Positions 18,406-26,856 of a stretch of 64,000 bases of DNA are shown in pieces (positions within the stretch are counted from its first letter, which is position 1; each line of letters begins with the position of its first letter). Location: contig NZ_AUBG01000015.1 of the NCBI RefSeq assembly GCF_000429125.1, forward strand, positions 62,001-126,000, given 5' to 3'. The DNA is from Aequorivita capsosiphonis DSM 23843. GTDB lineage: Bacteria > Bacteroidota > Bacteroidia > Flavobacteriales > Flavobacteriaceae. The notes under the pieces were generated by a model that saw only the letters and a list, made by a program, of their open reading frames with translations, was not told where the DNA came from and did not search any database. A program made the translations under genes and the position numbers.

Positions 18406-18700
18406 CTATATTTTATATTCTATTATTGAAAGATGGAATTCGCCATTCAATATTCCCCACTTTATAAGAAAATGTCTAATGTGGCTCATTTCAAAATGCT
18501 TTTCGTTTATATGATATTCTAACTTAAAAGGTTCTATTTTAGTATGTAGAATCACTAAAGAGCGGTAAAAATACATTTCTTTTTAATATCTATGGGAATA
18601 TATACCGAAAAAATCAGTAACAATCAGTCTTACAAAGTATTAGGCGCCAGCTTCTATTTTTTTATAGATACTCGAAATTTATTTCATTTTTCAATATAAG
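18406..18700. other. AT-rich intergenic region between sprE and the reductase gene
   Basis: A 342-nt divergent spacer. Apart from the promoter near 18704-18730 I see no open frame, no strong hairpin and no repeat shared with other parts of the window. The sprE promoter should lie here, but I found no good TAnnTTTG box for it. Confidence 0.5.
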
Positions 18701-18703
18701 GTT

Positions 18704-18730
18704 TTGTTCAAGAACGATTTCTTACTTTTG
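18704..18730 (+). promoter_or_regulatory. promoter of the ferredoxin reductase gene
   Basis: A TTG at 18704-18706 and a -7 box TACTTTTG at 18723-18730, separated by 16 nt, fit the Bacteroidetes two-part promoter at the short end of its spacing range. The ATG follows 17 nt downstream. Confidence 0.65.
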
Positions 18731-18747
18731 CAAAAAAAATAAATATT

Positions 18748-19788
18748 ATGAGCGATTTTCACACGCTTAGCGTTTCCGAAGTAAAAAAAGAGACACATAA
18801 TTCTGTCACTATATCCTTTACAGTTCCCGAAAATATAAAAAGCTCCTTTGTTTTTAAGGCAGGCCAATATATTACCATAAAACATATTAGCGATGGGAAA
18901 GAATTGCGTCGCGCATATTCCATCTGCTCCTCGCCGAAAAGTGGTAAATTAAAAGTTGGTGTAAAAAAGGTAGAAAAAGGTGCGTTTTCTGAATATGCAA
19001 ATTCCCAACTAAAAGCTGGCGACACGCTCGAAGTAATGCCTCCAACAGGTAAATTTATTTTAGAGCCCAATTTAAAACACTATGTTGCTTTTGCAGCTGG
19101 AAGTGGTATAACACCAGTCTTATCACTGGCAAAATCTACTTTAGAAGAAATGCCCCAAAGTTCATTTTTACTTATTTACGGCAATCAGTCTAAAGAAGAA
19201 GCGATGTTTTATGACGAAATCGTTCAGCTTCAAGATGAATTTCCAAAACGGTTTAATGTTGAATTCGTCTTTAGCCGAAAAAAGGAAGGCGATGCACAAT
19301 TTGGAAGAATTGGTCGTTCTCTTGTCAATTTTTATCTGAAGAATAAATATCGTGAAACCTCTTTCGAATCATTTTACCTCTGCGGTCCCGAAGAGATGAT
19401 TGATGATGTTGCCGCTACATTAAAACATAACGGTGTCAACACAAAACAAATTCACCACGAATTGTTCTCCACCGCTGAAAAAGGTTTACTTGTTGAAAAA
19501 CACGACGGTTTCACCAGTGTTACTGTTGTACTTGATGATGAGGAAGAAATTTTTAAAATGCCGCAGACAAAATCAATTTTGGAAGCTGCTTTGGATGAAG
19601 GCTTAGATCCGCCTTATTCTTGTCAAGGTGGAATATGCAGTACGTGTATTGCCCGTTTAAAAGAAGGGAAAGCTGAAATGCGTAAAAATCAAATCTTGAC
19701 GGAAGCTGAAATTGCAGACGGATTGATACTTACTTGCCAAGCACATCCTACAACGCCGACGGTTGTTGTGGATTATGATGATGTATAA
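18748..19788 (+). CDS. ferredoxin-NADP reductase type flavoprotein with C-terminal 2Fe-2S domain (PaaE-like)
   Basis: A 346-residue electron-transfer protein in three modules. An N-terminal FAD-binding barrel has the RAYSICSS motif near residue 55. An NAD(P)-binding domain carries GSGITPVLS and a YLCGPEEMID tail. A C-terminal plant-type ferredoxin domain has cysteine ligands at residues 292, 297, 300 and 330. Proteins of this layout pass electrons from NAD(P)H to oxygenases (as PaaE does) or to other ferredoxin-like partners. No oxygenase subunits are nearby, so the partner is unknown. Confidence 0.88.
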   Translation: MSDFHTLSVSEVKKETHNSVTISFTVPENIKSSFVFKAGQYITIKHISDGKELRRAYSICSSPKSGKLKVGVKKVEKGAFSEYANSQLKAGDTLEVMPPTGKFILEPNLKHYVAFAAGSGITPVLSLAKSTLEEMPQSSFLLIYGNQSKEEAMFYDEIVQLQDEFPKRFNVEFVFSRKKEGDAQFGRIGRSLVNFYLKNKYRETSFESFYLCGPEEMIDDVAATLKHNGVNTKQIHHELFSTAEKGLLVEKHDGFTSVTVVLDDEEEIFKMPQTKSILEAALDEGLDPPYSCQGGICSTCIARLKEGKAEMRKNQILTEAEIADGLILTCQAHPTTPTVVVDYDDV

Positions 19789-19820
19789 GCCCCCTAGCCT
19801 CTAAGGGGGAACTCTTACTA
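19787..19820. repeat. GC-rich palindromic repeat at the reductase stop codon
   Basis: GCCCCCTAGCC followed by TCTAAGGGGG begins directly after the TAA stop and forms an imperfect hairpin. The core and the flank GGGAACTCTTACT are shared with 1680-1712. Confidence 0.65.
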
Positions 19821-19897
19821 CAACGTAAAAGACCTCACGGGGTTTCCACCGTCGGCGGATAAATAAAACCTTTGAGAACTTTGATACTCAATTATGC

Positions 19898-20953
19898 TTA
19901 ATGTAAAACTTCCTTTATTTTCGAAACCACCGTTTCTGGAGTAATAGTTTTCATGGCTTCTTCATAAGTCTTCGGAAATTTATTCCCGTAAATTGAAGTA
20001 GGAATCAACGGATATTTTTCCCGATCGGCAAGAAGCTGGTTACTTTCAGGCTGATTGAAAGGCGCAAAACCCGCAGCCGGATGCGTTACGCCCCAAAGCG
20101 TAATAACAGGAATACCCAACATAGCGGCCATATGCCCGTTCCCGCTGTCCATGGAAACCATTAAATCTAAATTTGAAATCAAGGCGAGCTCTTCTTCAAA
20201 AGTTAGTTTTCCAGCAACATTGGTCACATTGGAAAACGGATTTTCCAGTTTTTTTAGTTGTTCAATTTCCTTCTTTCCGCCGCCAAAAAGAAAAATTCGA
20301 TATTTATCTGTTCTATCTAGCTCCCGGATTACTTCCCCCATCAAATTTAAAGGATACATTTTACTGCTATGGGCTGCAAAAGGAGCGATACCAATTAGTT
20401 TCTTTGGCTCCACTCCCATAAGACCAAGTAATTTAGGCGTTAATCTTTTTCGCTGGGGTGGCGTAAATTTTTGTAGATCCAGTGGATACCCGAGTTTTTC
20501 AAAAACGTCGGCGTAACGTTGGTGTGTCGATTTTAATGGGGAAATACTTTTTCCCTGGGTGTCAGCAGGCAGGGATTTTTTCTTTACCAAGGCTTTTTTA
20601 TCAGCTCTACCTTTATCTATTGTCGCTACTTTAATCCATTTAAATAGTAAGTATCGAGTAATTATCTTAGAGCGGATAACGTTGTGAAGATCCGCTACAC
20701 TATCGATACCGAGCGCTTTAGCCTTCTTGGCCAATTTTATAAGTCCCAAGCGTTTATGTTCGCCATAAACATCAGCCTCCAAAAAATCGAGATTGGGAAT
20801 TCCTTCAAAAAAAGGCTTAAAAACAGGACGAGAAAGTACTGTGATTTTTACTTCTGGAAAGGTTTGTACAAAAACCCGGAGTACCGGCACCGTCATAGCC
20901 ACATCGCCCATTGCAGAGAGTCGAATTACTAATATATGTTTACGTTCGGCCAT
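19898..20953 (-). CDS. glycosyltransferase family 9 (heptosyltransferase-like)
   Basis: A 351-residue GT-B enzyme of the ADP-heptose:LPS heptosyltransferase family. N-terminal ILVIRLSAMGDVAMTVPVLR is the usual opening, IAPFAAHSSKMYPLNLMGEV holds the conserved A-x-H/W-K-xYP motif, and MDSGNGHMAAMLGIPVITLWG is the nucleotide-sugar site. It likely works on the lipopolysaccharide core at the inner membrane. It is followed by a DUF4254 gene on its 5' side, an arrangement I associate with Bacteroidetes, and is probably co-transcribed with it. Confidence 0.88.
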   Translation of the reverse strand: MAERKHILVIRLSAMGDVAMTVPVLRVFVQTFPEVKITVLSRPVFKPFFEGIPNLDFLEADVYGEHKRLGLIKLAKKAKALGIDSVADLHNVIRSKIITRYLLFKWIKVATIDKGRADKKALVKKKSLPADTQGKSISPLKSTHQRYADVFEKLGYPLDLQKFTPPQRKRLTPKLLGLMGVEPKKLIGIAPFAAHSSKMYPLNLMGEVIRELDRTDKYRIFLFGGGKKEIEQLKKLENPFSNVTNVAGKLTFEEELALISNLDLMVSMDSGNGHMAAMLGIPVITLWGVTHPAAGFAPFNQPESNQLLADREKYPLIPTSIYGNKFPKTYEEAMKTITPETVVSKIKEVLH

Positions 20954-20999
20954 ATTTAAAAAATAAGGGTTTTATAAAGGCTTGCGGCAACATAGGTCG

Positions 21000-21020
21000 A
21001 CTGCGCTCAGCACATTCTAG
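21000..21020. repeat. dispersed repeat with GACTGCGCTCAGCACA core
   Basis: On the minus strand TGTGCTGAGCGCAGTCGA follows the DUF4254 stop. A variant TGTGCTGAGCTTGTCGA lies at 26809-26826 before purD in the same orientation. Confidence 0.5.
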
Positions 21021-21021
21021 G

Positions 21022-21630
21022 TTATTTTTTGTTGCGAAGCACTGGGTTTAATTCTTCATCATTATACATTTTCATCTGTTTATAGACTTTCATATATTTG
21101 CTGCCATGAGCAATATCATCCAACAACTGATTTATAGCGGTGCTCAAGTCTACTCGCTGTTCTAAAAGAATATTCAACTTTGCTTTACAAGCCATTTGGT
21201 GCTCTTGGGAAGCATCTTTGCGCTCTGCTTCCTCATTCATATGATACACTTTTAAAGCTAAAATTGAAAGCCTATCAATTCCCCAAGCAGGACTTTCGGT
21301 GTTGATAGTAGCATCATCCTTCACTTTTACATCCTTAAATTTTTCGAGGAAATAACTGTCAATATATTCCACCATATCTGTACGGTCCTGGTTTGAAGCA
21401 TCAATTTGACGTTTCAATTTTAAGGCACCCACGGGATCAATATTAGGATCGCGAATAATATCTTCATAATGCCATTGCACAGTATCAATCCAACACTTGC
21501 GATAGAGCAAATGTTCAATCAAATCAGTGTCTTTATCGTATGGATTGCTGAAAGCTTGATCCACCGTGTTTATTTCGTGATACTTGTTTATTACTTCTGC
21601 GAAGATTTTGTTGGCTTTGTCGCTAAACAT
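21022..21630 (-). CDS. DUF4254 domain-containing protein
   Basis: A 202-residue helical protein. The N-terminal segment (residues 1-70, with LLYRKCWIDTVQWHYEDIIRD) and the later WGIDRLSILALKVYHM segment fit the DUF4254 family, whose genes in Bacteroidetes sit beside GT9 heptosyltransferase-like genes. Its biochemical function is unknown; the linkage suggests a role in LPS core assembly. The ATG at 21630 gives a normal length. The gene is followed after 68 nt by the GT9 gene on the same strand. Confidence 0.78.
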   Translation of the reverse strand: MFSDKANKIFAEVINKYHEINTVDQAFSNPYDKDTDLIEHLLYRKCWIDTVQWHYEDIIRDPNIDPVGALKLKRQIDASNQDRTDMVEYIDSYFLEKFKDVKVKDDATINTESPAWGIDRLSILALKVYHMNEEAERKDASQEHQMACKAKLNILLEQRVDLSTAINQLLDDIAHGSKYMKVYKQMKMYNDEELNPVLRNKK

Positions 21631-21661
21631 CGTTTATTCTTTATTGTTATTATTTATTCCT

Positions 21662-21688
21662 CCTGCAAGATTTTTCCAATCTTGTAGG
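21662..21688. repeat. palindromic CCTGCAAG/CTTGTAGG repeat
   Basis: CCTGCAAGATT and AATCTTGTAGG face each other across five bases. The element resembles the one at 26857-26883 and has no U-tract on either side. Confidence 0.6.
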
Positions 21689-21819
21689 CTTAGGTTTATT
21701 ATTGTCAACTTTTTACCCCTATAATGTCTTCCTTCTGTGGCGGCCAGGTTGAGACCTTTCAGGAAATCTAAAAACCAGACCCTAATTCCCCCTTTGGACT
21801 TGCCTGCCGTAGGAAGAGG

Positions 21820-22842
21820 CTAAGGAGATTTTTCTAAAATATGCAAATATTCAAAAGTTTCTGAAGCTTTGTGGTTTCGGTTTTCAGTTTTATCGGCCTT
21901 AAAACGTTGATATTTCTTAGTTTTTAAGCTGTATTTCCCGAAGCGTTCCATCACCGATTGCACTTGCTCTTGACTCATCAATCCTTCGTTATTATAACTT
22001 AGAAAAATGTATTTGAATTGCGCGTTTTCAATCAATTCTTCAAAACTTTTAAGGACTTCCCCGGTTTTACACCAATCGCTTTTATAGTAATCGCGCAAGC
22101 CGGTTTTTCCTTTAGGCACAAAGGTATCATATTTTGCAATAGTATTTAGCAAATGATAGTTGGCACCATACTGTCGCGCATTGTAAGGCGGATCTAAATA
22201 CAGGATATCCCCTTCTATTTCCTTAATCTGTTGGTTTGCGTCCTTTTGGAATACTCGGTTTTCTTGATTTGCCAAGCCATCGCTAAATAAATTTTTCTGG
22301 ATTTTGGCGGCTTTAATTATCAATGGTTTGGCAGCCGAATTTTTAATATGTTTTAAATAAGCGCCGTAAACCGAAGCGGTATTGGCAACCTTATCGGCAC
22401 TTTCCAATAAAGAGGCTAATAGGAAAAAGTATTGATCTTCGGAAATTGTTTTAGATTTCTTCCAATGTTCTATTTGAAGTCGGACGGCGTCGATTTTCTG
22501 TCCATTTTCAGAAGTGAAATAGTTTCGTCCCGCTTTTCCAGCTTCGGAATAATTTTCAAATATGAAGCCTTTATTTCCTTTTAAAGCATTCAGTTCGTCC
22601 AAAAGGTTTTGATATTCAAATTCGAAATAATTACCAATATAATTTCGGTTAAGCACATAACTATAATATTCAACATCGTTGGCAATTACTTGTTTTACGT
22701 GCGGTCTAAAATTTCGACCTACAATTCCTGTACCCGCAAAGAGATCGCAGAATACCTTTTGAGAAAGGTCTTTTCCGCAGGTTTCGGTGACCGTTTCAAA
22801 AATAAAGGAGGAGAGTTTGTGTTTGGAGCCTATGTAGTTCAT
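21820..22842 (-). CDS. D12-class DNA adenine methyltransferase (type II modification enzyme)
   Basis: A 340-residue N6-adenine methyltransferase. The SAM-binding motif FAGTG is at residues 35-39 near the N-terminus and the catalytic motif DPPY at 217-220, the order found in the alpha (D12) class. The N-terminal NYIGSKHKL and the DPPYNARQYGANYHLLNT segment fit stand-alone type II methylases. Its start overlaps the stop of the upstream nuclease gene by four bases (ATGA), so the two are translationally coupled. The final residues (KSP) and stop codon lie in a dispersed repeat. Confidence 0.88.
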   Translation of the reverse strand: MNYIGSKHKLSSFIFETVTETCGKDLSQKVFCDLFAGTGIVGRNFRPHVKQVIANDVEYYSYVLNRNYIGNYFEFEYQNLLDELNALKGNKGFIFENYSEAGKAGRNYFTSENGQKIDAVRLQIEHWKKSKTISEDQYFFLLASLLESADKVANTASVYGAYLKHIKNSAAKPLIIKAAKIQKNLFSDGLANQENRVFQKDANQQIKEIEGDILYLDPPYNARQYGANYHLLNTIAKYDTFVPKGKTGLRDYYKSDWCKTGEVLKSFEELIENAQFKYIFLSYNNEGLMSQEQVQSVMERFGKYSLKTKKYQRFKADKTENRNHKASETFEYLHILEKSP

Positions 22843-23483
22843 TTTGAAACCCAGATAATATCGCTGAAAGTTATTTGATCTTCAGCAAAAGTAAAAGAAT
22901 ACAGGTGCTCCCGACTATAACTTTCAATATATTCCTCAATAGCCTTCTTAAGCAATGAAATCTCCCCTTTCAATTTCCAGTGTTTCTTATTTTCGGCATA
23001 AACCACTATAAAAAGTCGGTTTTTAAGATGATAGCGTTTTTGTGTGCTTTGGTTTTTGTAGAGCCATTCAATAAGTTCGGCTTTGTGATTCTGGGCGTAT
23101 TCAAAACTCTTACCAAATTGTTTCGGAAATACTGAAGTTTTATGATCGAAAGGAATTCCGAAGAGATAAAAATCCTTTTCAGAATCCTTGGCTTCCGCTA
23201 CGGGTTCAATTCCGTCCATTTCGGAAAAAATCTGCTCCACTGCTTTGGCACTCCAGAAATTGTACCAACGGTTTGCGGCGTATTGAAAAATATGGTGTTT
23301 GTCTAGTTTCTGTCTTTCAGCAACAATTTTAATTTGTAGAATAAGTGCTTCCCAATTAAAAGTTTGATAGATGAAATTTGTGAAATTGTCCCATTCATTA
23401 TTTTGCTTTCGGAACCATTTATAGGGGTAAGGATGCCTTTTTTTTAATTCCTTTTCAATATTTTCTAAATTAAGCGTATTCAT
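22839..23483 (-). CDS. putative type II restriction endonuclease (PD-(D/E)XK-like)
   Basis: A 214-residue soluble protein encoded directly before, and overlapping by four bases, the D12 methyltransferase. Residues 103-120 (KDFYLFGIPFDHKTSVFP) hold Asp104, Asp113 and Lys115, which fit the D-x(n)-(D/E)-x-K catalytic core of restriction enzymes. N- and C-terminal parts are rich in aromatic and basic residues. The identification rests on this motif and gene context; I cannot name the recognition site. The ATG at 23483 is the only plausible start. It could be another nuclease-like defence protein. Confidence 0.65.
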   Translation of the reverse strand: MNTLNLENIEKELKKRHPYPYKWFRKQNNEWDNFTNFIYQTFNWEALILQIKIVAERQKLDKHHIFQYAANRWYNFWSAKAVEQIFSEMDGIEPVAEAKDSEKDFYLFGIPFDHKTSVFPKQFGKSFEYAQNHKAELIEWLYKNQSTQKRYHLKNRLFIVVYAENKKHWKLKGEISLLKKAIEEYIESYSREHLYSFTFAEDQITFSDIIWVSK

Positions 23484-23556
23484 AAAACCCTAGTGCTTAA
23501 ATAAAGTTAGAATTCGTGAAAATTAGAATGCCTCAATATTTAAAAAAACCCGATGA

Positions 23557-23907
23557 TTAAGCCAATAATATTTCCGGGGAAATTTTTAAACCTTTGTACA
23601 ACGATTTTACCATTTTAAGTGTCAAGCCTCTTTTTCCATTTAAGACTTCACTTACACGACTTTGGCTTCCTAGATATTCCACCATATCTGCATTAGTCAT
23701 TCCCATTTGTTCCATCCTAAACTTAATAGCATCAATGGGATCTGGTGGGGCAATGGGAAAATGTTTCATTTCATAAGATTCTACTAAAGTAACCAGCAAA
23801 TCCAGTTCATCGCCCTCTGGAGTATCTCGTTTCGCACCCCATATTTCTTCAATTCTTGCAAGAGAAATAGTATAATCTTGTTCTGTTTTAATGGGCTTGA
23901 TATTCAT
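23557..23907 (-). CDS. higA: HigA-type antitoxin with XRE helix-turn-helix domain
   Basis: A 116-residue antitoxin. The C-terminal half holds a Cro/C1-type helix-turn-helix (MTNADMVEYLGSQSRVSEVL, about residues 73-92), and the N-terminal half (YEMKHFPIAPPDPIDAIKF) is the toxin-binding extension of this HigA subgroup. It lies 2 nt after the toxin gene on the same strand, the toxin-first order characteristic of higBA systems. It should neutralise HigB and repress the operon promoter just upstream of higB. Confidence 0.87.
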   Translation of the reverse strand: MNIKPIKTEQDYTISLARIEEIWGAKRDTPEGDELDLLVTLVESYEMKHFPIAPPDPIDAIKFRMEQMGMTNADMVEYLGSQSRVSEVLNGKRGLTLKMVKSLYKGLKISPEILLA

Positions 23908-23909
23908 AA

Positions 23910-24209
23910 TTATATTGTTTTGACATTTATTTTATTGTACTCGGTGTGGGTTCCAATAAAACGAATGAATACTACTTGAAATTCATAATCTATTGCTACT
24001 ACCAGCCTATATGCATTTCCTTTAATATTAAAAACTACTCGCCCTTCACCTACAATACTTGCACTCGCGAATTGTTGTTTCAATTCATTAGGGTTTTTCC
24101 ATTCGGCTGTTTTTGTGTCGTGATACCAAGCCCGTAAAGATATTTCTGAATCAGGGTAATCAGGTTTTTCAAAAAATGTTCTTAAAGTCCTAAAGGCTAT
24201 GATTCTCAT
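23910..24209 (-). CDS. higB: HigB-type toxin (mRNA interferase)
   Basis: A 99-residue RelE/HigB-superfamily toxin. Starting MRIIAFRTLRTFFEKP, it includes WKNPNELKQQFASASIVGEGRVVFNIKGNAYRL, the core beta-sheet and basic residues of the HigB_toxin family, and ends with FIRFIGTHTEYNKI. Such toxins cleave mRNA on the ribosome. The -7 box of its promoter ends only five bases before the ATG, so the transcript should be leaderless or almost so. Confidence 0.88.
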   Translation of the reverse strand: MRIIAFRTLRTFFEKPDYPDSEISLRAWYHDTKTAEWKNPNELKQQFASASIVGEGRVVFNIKGNAYRLVVAIDYEFQVVFIRFIGTHTEYNKINVKTI

Positions 24210-24213
24210 CTGT

Positions 24214-24244
24214 CAAAGTTAGGTAAAATATTCGTATTTCCCAA
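24214..24244 (-). promoter_or_regulatory. promoter of higBA
   Basis: On the minus strand a TTG (24242-24244) and a -7 box TAACTTTG (24214-24221) are separated by 20 nt, a full consensus match for the Bacteroidetes sigma factor. The distance to the higB ATG predicts a leaderless mRNA. Confidence 0.75.
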
Positions 24245-24279
24245 TTTGGGATAATTTAGAGCTTTTAACCGCTGCCTAT

Positions 24280-25233
24280 CTATAAAAACAAAAACACAAA
24301 TGGTAAGATAACGACAAGCCAGAGCATACTTTCCTTAAACCAAAACTCTAGAGCATCCCGTTCACCATATCGCTTGGTTTCAAAATTTTCGATGTAATTG
24401 GCTATCATTATGGAAATTGGCGCCAAAATGAAAAGAATCTCCGCACCTGTTTTTTCAGGGCCTGCCAACGCGATAAAAAAGTAGGTTAAACTCACGTAAA
24501 ACATTAAAAGATAATTCGACTTTTCTTTTAACGAGACTGCGGAGAGACTTGATAAACGATAAATTCCAGTCCAAATATAAAAAGCAAGTATAACGGTAAC
24601 GGGCACTAACACGGAAGCCGAATTATAATTTATAAAATCTAAGCTGATAGATTCTCTCCATTCAAAAAACCACATAAATGAATTTGAAACAAGCAATTGG
24701 TACGCCGTGTTTAACATAAAGACTGCCAAAAATCCCGTAAAGGGAATGAGCATTTGCTTATAATTTAAGTTGGGTTTTTGGACAATGGCAATGTATAATG
24801 GTAGAAAAAATAAAAGACTCCAAAAATAAAAAAGAGAAGCTACAACAATCCAAAAACTCGCATCGAAAATTTTCCTTTCCGAATTTTTATCACTTCGCAA
24901 ACTCATAATTCTTCGCAAGGCGAGGATAAGAAAAATATTCCCCAAAAGAATGTTATGTTGAAGAAAAATAACTGGTAACATCACCATAAAACACGCAAAA
25001 AACAAGATGGCATAGGTGTTGCTTTTTGTTAGATGATTTTTTCGAATAATAAAATCTAAAAGTAGCATGCTAAAGACACTTACTATTATAAAAAAGGCAT
25101 TAGTTAAAAGAAATGAAGGAGTAATAAGATCACTAAATCCCGAAATTGCCCCCAGCAAATACCCCGCGGCAATGAAGACTGCGAGAATTAAATAATTAAT
25201 AGGACTAGATTTTCCGAAAAAGCTTGTTAACAT
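24280..25233 (-). CDS. DUF6427 family integral membrane protein
   Basis: A 317-residue polytopic membrane protein with about nine or ten transmembrane helices. The opening (MLTSFFGKSSPINYLILAVF) and the loop ILALRRIMSLRSDKNSERKIFDASFW match the DUF6427 family of Flavobacteriia as I recall it. Its function is unknown. It is divergent from the DUF6341 gene with only 40 nt between the start codons, and the neighbour order DUF6427-DUF6341-purD is common in the family. Confidence 0.72.
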   Translation of the reverse strand: MLTSFFGKSSPINYLILAVFIAAGYLLGAISGFSDLITPSFLLTNAFFIIVSVFSMLLLDFIIRKNHLTKSNTYAILFFACFMVMLPVIFLQHNILLGNIFLILALRRIMSLRSDKNSERKIFDASFWIVVASLFYFWSLLFFLPLYIAIVQKPNLNYKQMLIPFTGFLAVFMLNTAYQLLVSNSFMWFFEWRESISLDFINYNSASVLVPVTVILAFYIWTGIYRLSSLSAVSLKEKSNYLLMFYVSLTYFFIALAGPEKTGAEILFILAPISIMIANYIENFETKRYGERDALEFWFKESMLWLVVILPFVFLFL

Positions 25234-25254
25234 AGGGGTTATTTTCTATTTTTG
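25224..25254 (+). promoter_or_regulatory. promoter of the DUF6341 gene
   Basis: A TTG at 25224-25226 and TATTTTTG at 25247-25254 are separated by 20 nt, matching the consensus. The -33 part lies within the first codons of the divergent DUF6427 gene. Confidence 0.7.
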
Positions 25255-25273
25255 CTTTCTAAAGTTTAAAGAT

Positions 25274-25501
25274 ATGACTTGGAAAGGTTTTTGGGAAGCA
25301 ATAGCTTCTATTTTTGAAGATGCACTTTTTATACCTTACGATGCACTTCGTAATATGGAATTGTCCACATGGTGGGGAGCAAATATTATATCATGGATAT
25401 TTCTTTTAATTGGTGCAGCTGCTTTTATTTACTGGATGCTTCAATTGAACAATTTTCATGAAAGTACTGACAGTACTTACACCTACGACGAAACTCACTG
25501 A
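25274..25501 (+). CDS. DUF6341 family small membrane protein
   Basis: A 75-residue protein with an amphipathic N-terminus (TWKGFWEAIASIFEDALFIPYDAL), one transmembrane helix (about residues 34-55) and an acidic, Thr/Tyr-rich tail. It matches the small DUF6341 family found beside purD in Flavobacteriia. Its function is unknown. Its stop is only four bases from the end of the convergent purD gene, so read-through into purD antisense is possible. Confidence 0.75.
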   Translation: MTWKGFWEAIASIFEDALFIPYDALRNMELSTWWGANIISWIFLLIGAAAFIYWMLQLNNFHESTDSTYTYDETH

Positions 25502-25505
25502 TCCT

Positions 25506-26777
25506 TTATAGATCGAACCCAATATCATTACGATAATTCATCCTGTCAAAAGATAGTTTTTCTATATTTTGATAGGATTTTTTTAGCGCCATTCTAAAAT
25601 CGTCGTCTAAGGATGTTACTGCCAACACGCGGCCACCGTTCGTGAGTACTTTGCCATTTTCAGATTTTGTCCCGGCATGAAAGACCATGGAACCTTCCAC
25701 GTTTTCCAATCCTGAAATTTCCTTGGCTTTTTCATAGGCTTCAGGATATCCTCCAGAAACCAGCATCACTGTGGTTGCAGCTCTTTCGTCAATTGTAATA
25801 TTAATATCGTTGAGTTTTTGGTGAAAGGTTGCTTCAAATAAATCTACCAAATCGGTTTTTATTCTTGGCAGTACCACTTCGGTCTCTGGATCACCCATTC
25901 GCACGTTGTATTCTATCACATAAGGTTCGTTGTTCACTTTTATCAAACCGATAAAAACAAAACCTTTATAGTCTATATTTTCTTCAGCTAAACCATTTAC
26001 CGTAGGCTTGACAATTCGGTCCTCAATTTTTTTCATCAGCACCTCATCTGCAAATGGAACTGGAGAAATTGCACCCATTCCACCTGTATTTAAACCAGTA
26101 TCACCTTCACCAATTCTTTTATAGTCTTTTGCCGTAGGAAGAATCTTATAGTTTTTACCATCCGTAAGCACAAAGACGCTTAATTCGATACCATCCAAGA
26201 ATTCCTCGATAATAACTTTTGAACTAGCTTCGCCAAATTTGCTATGGGCGAGCATATTTTCGAGTTCTGTTTTGGCTTCCTCCAAATCATTTAAAATTAA
26301 AACACCTTTTCCGGCTGCAAGGCCGTCCGCTTTTAAAACAAAAGGTGGATTCAATTTTTCTAAAAATATTTTACCTGCTTCTAATGATTCGGCTGTAAAA
26401 CTCTCGTAGGCTGCCGTAGGAATATTGTGCTGCATCATAAACTCCTTTGCGCGTTGTTTACTACCTTCCAACAATGCGCCGCGTTTTGATGGCCCTATGA
26501 GTATAACATCTTTTAAGTGCGGAGTTTCAGCAAAATAATCTGCTATTCCCTGTACCAATGGATCTTCGGGACCAACAATTACCATTTTAATACTGTTTTC
26601 AACCACACAGTTTTTTACGGCTTCAAAATCGGTTATATTTATCGCTACATTTGTTGCCAGAGACTCAGTACCGGCATTTCCGGGTGCCACAAAGAGATTT
26701 TTGCAGCGTTTGCTTTGTGAAATTTTATACGCAAATGTATGTTCGCGACCGCCGGAACCCAAGATTAGGATGTTCAT
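25506..26777 (-). CDS. purD: phosphoribosylamine-glycine ligase
   Basis: An ATP-grasp enzyme of purine synthesis that joins phosphoribosylamine and glycine. From ATG 26777 the 423-residue protein begins MNILILGSGGREHTFAYKI, as the family does. It has AADGLAAGKGVLI-type and NTGGMGAISP segments and the YNVRMGDPETEVVLPRI motif near residue 290. The open frame continues 16 codons upstream, but that stretch reads through a dispersed repeat and is not part of the protein. Confidence 0.96.
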   Translation of the reverse strand: MNILILGSGGREHTFAYKISQSKRCKNLFVAPGNAGTESLATNVAINITDFEAVKNCVVENSIKMVIVGPEDPLVQGIADYFAETPHLKDVILIGPSKRGALLEGSKQRAKEFMMQHNIPTAAYESFTAESLEAGKIFLEKLNPPFVLKADGLAAGKGVLILNDLEEAKTELENMLAHSKFGEASSKVIIEEFLDGIELSVFVLTDGKNYKILPTAKDYKRIGEGDTGLNTGGMGAISPVPFADEVLMKKIEDRIVKPTVNGLAEENIDYKGFVFIGLIKVNNEPYVIEYNVRMGDPETEVVLPRIKTDLVDLFEATFHQKLNDINITIDERAATTVMLVSGGYPEAYEKAKEISGLENVEGSMVFHAGTKSENGKVLTNGGRVLAVTSLDDDFRMALKKSYQNIEKLSFDRMNYRNDIGFDL

Positions 26778-26789
26778 AGTTATTTTTTT

Positions 26790-26828
26790 ATACCTACAAG
26801 GAGATTGCTTCGACAAGCTCAGCACATC
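26790..26828. repeat. dispersed repeat upstream of purD
   Basis: The sequence contains CCTACAAGGAGATTGCTTC, also present at 8164-8182, joined to CGACAAGCTCAGCACA. Two modules of different dispersed repeats therefore lie end to end here. Confidence 0.55.
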
Positions 26829-26856
26829 GCCTAGCAGAAAGATTTAATTTCTTATA

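Noticed and set aside
21820-24244. Prophage or integrative element around the restriction-modification and higBA genes
   Set aside because: No integrase, transposase, phage gene or flanking att-like duplication was seen; the insert is only about 2.4 kb.
26778-26825. N-terminal extension of purD
   Set aside because: The extra 16 codons (MLSLSKQSP) are a translated dispersed repeat; the family starts at MNILILGSGG.
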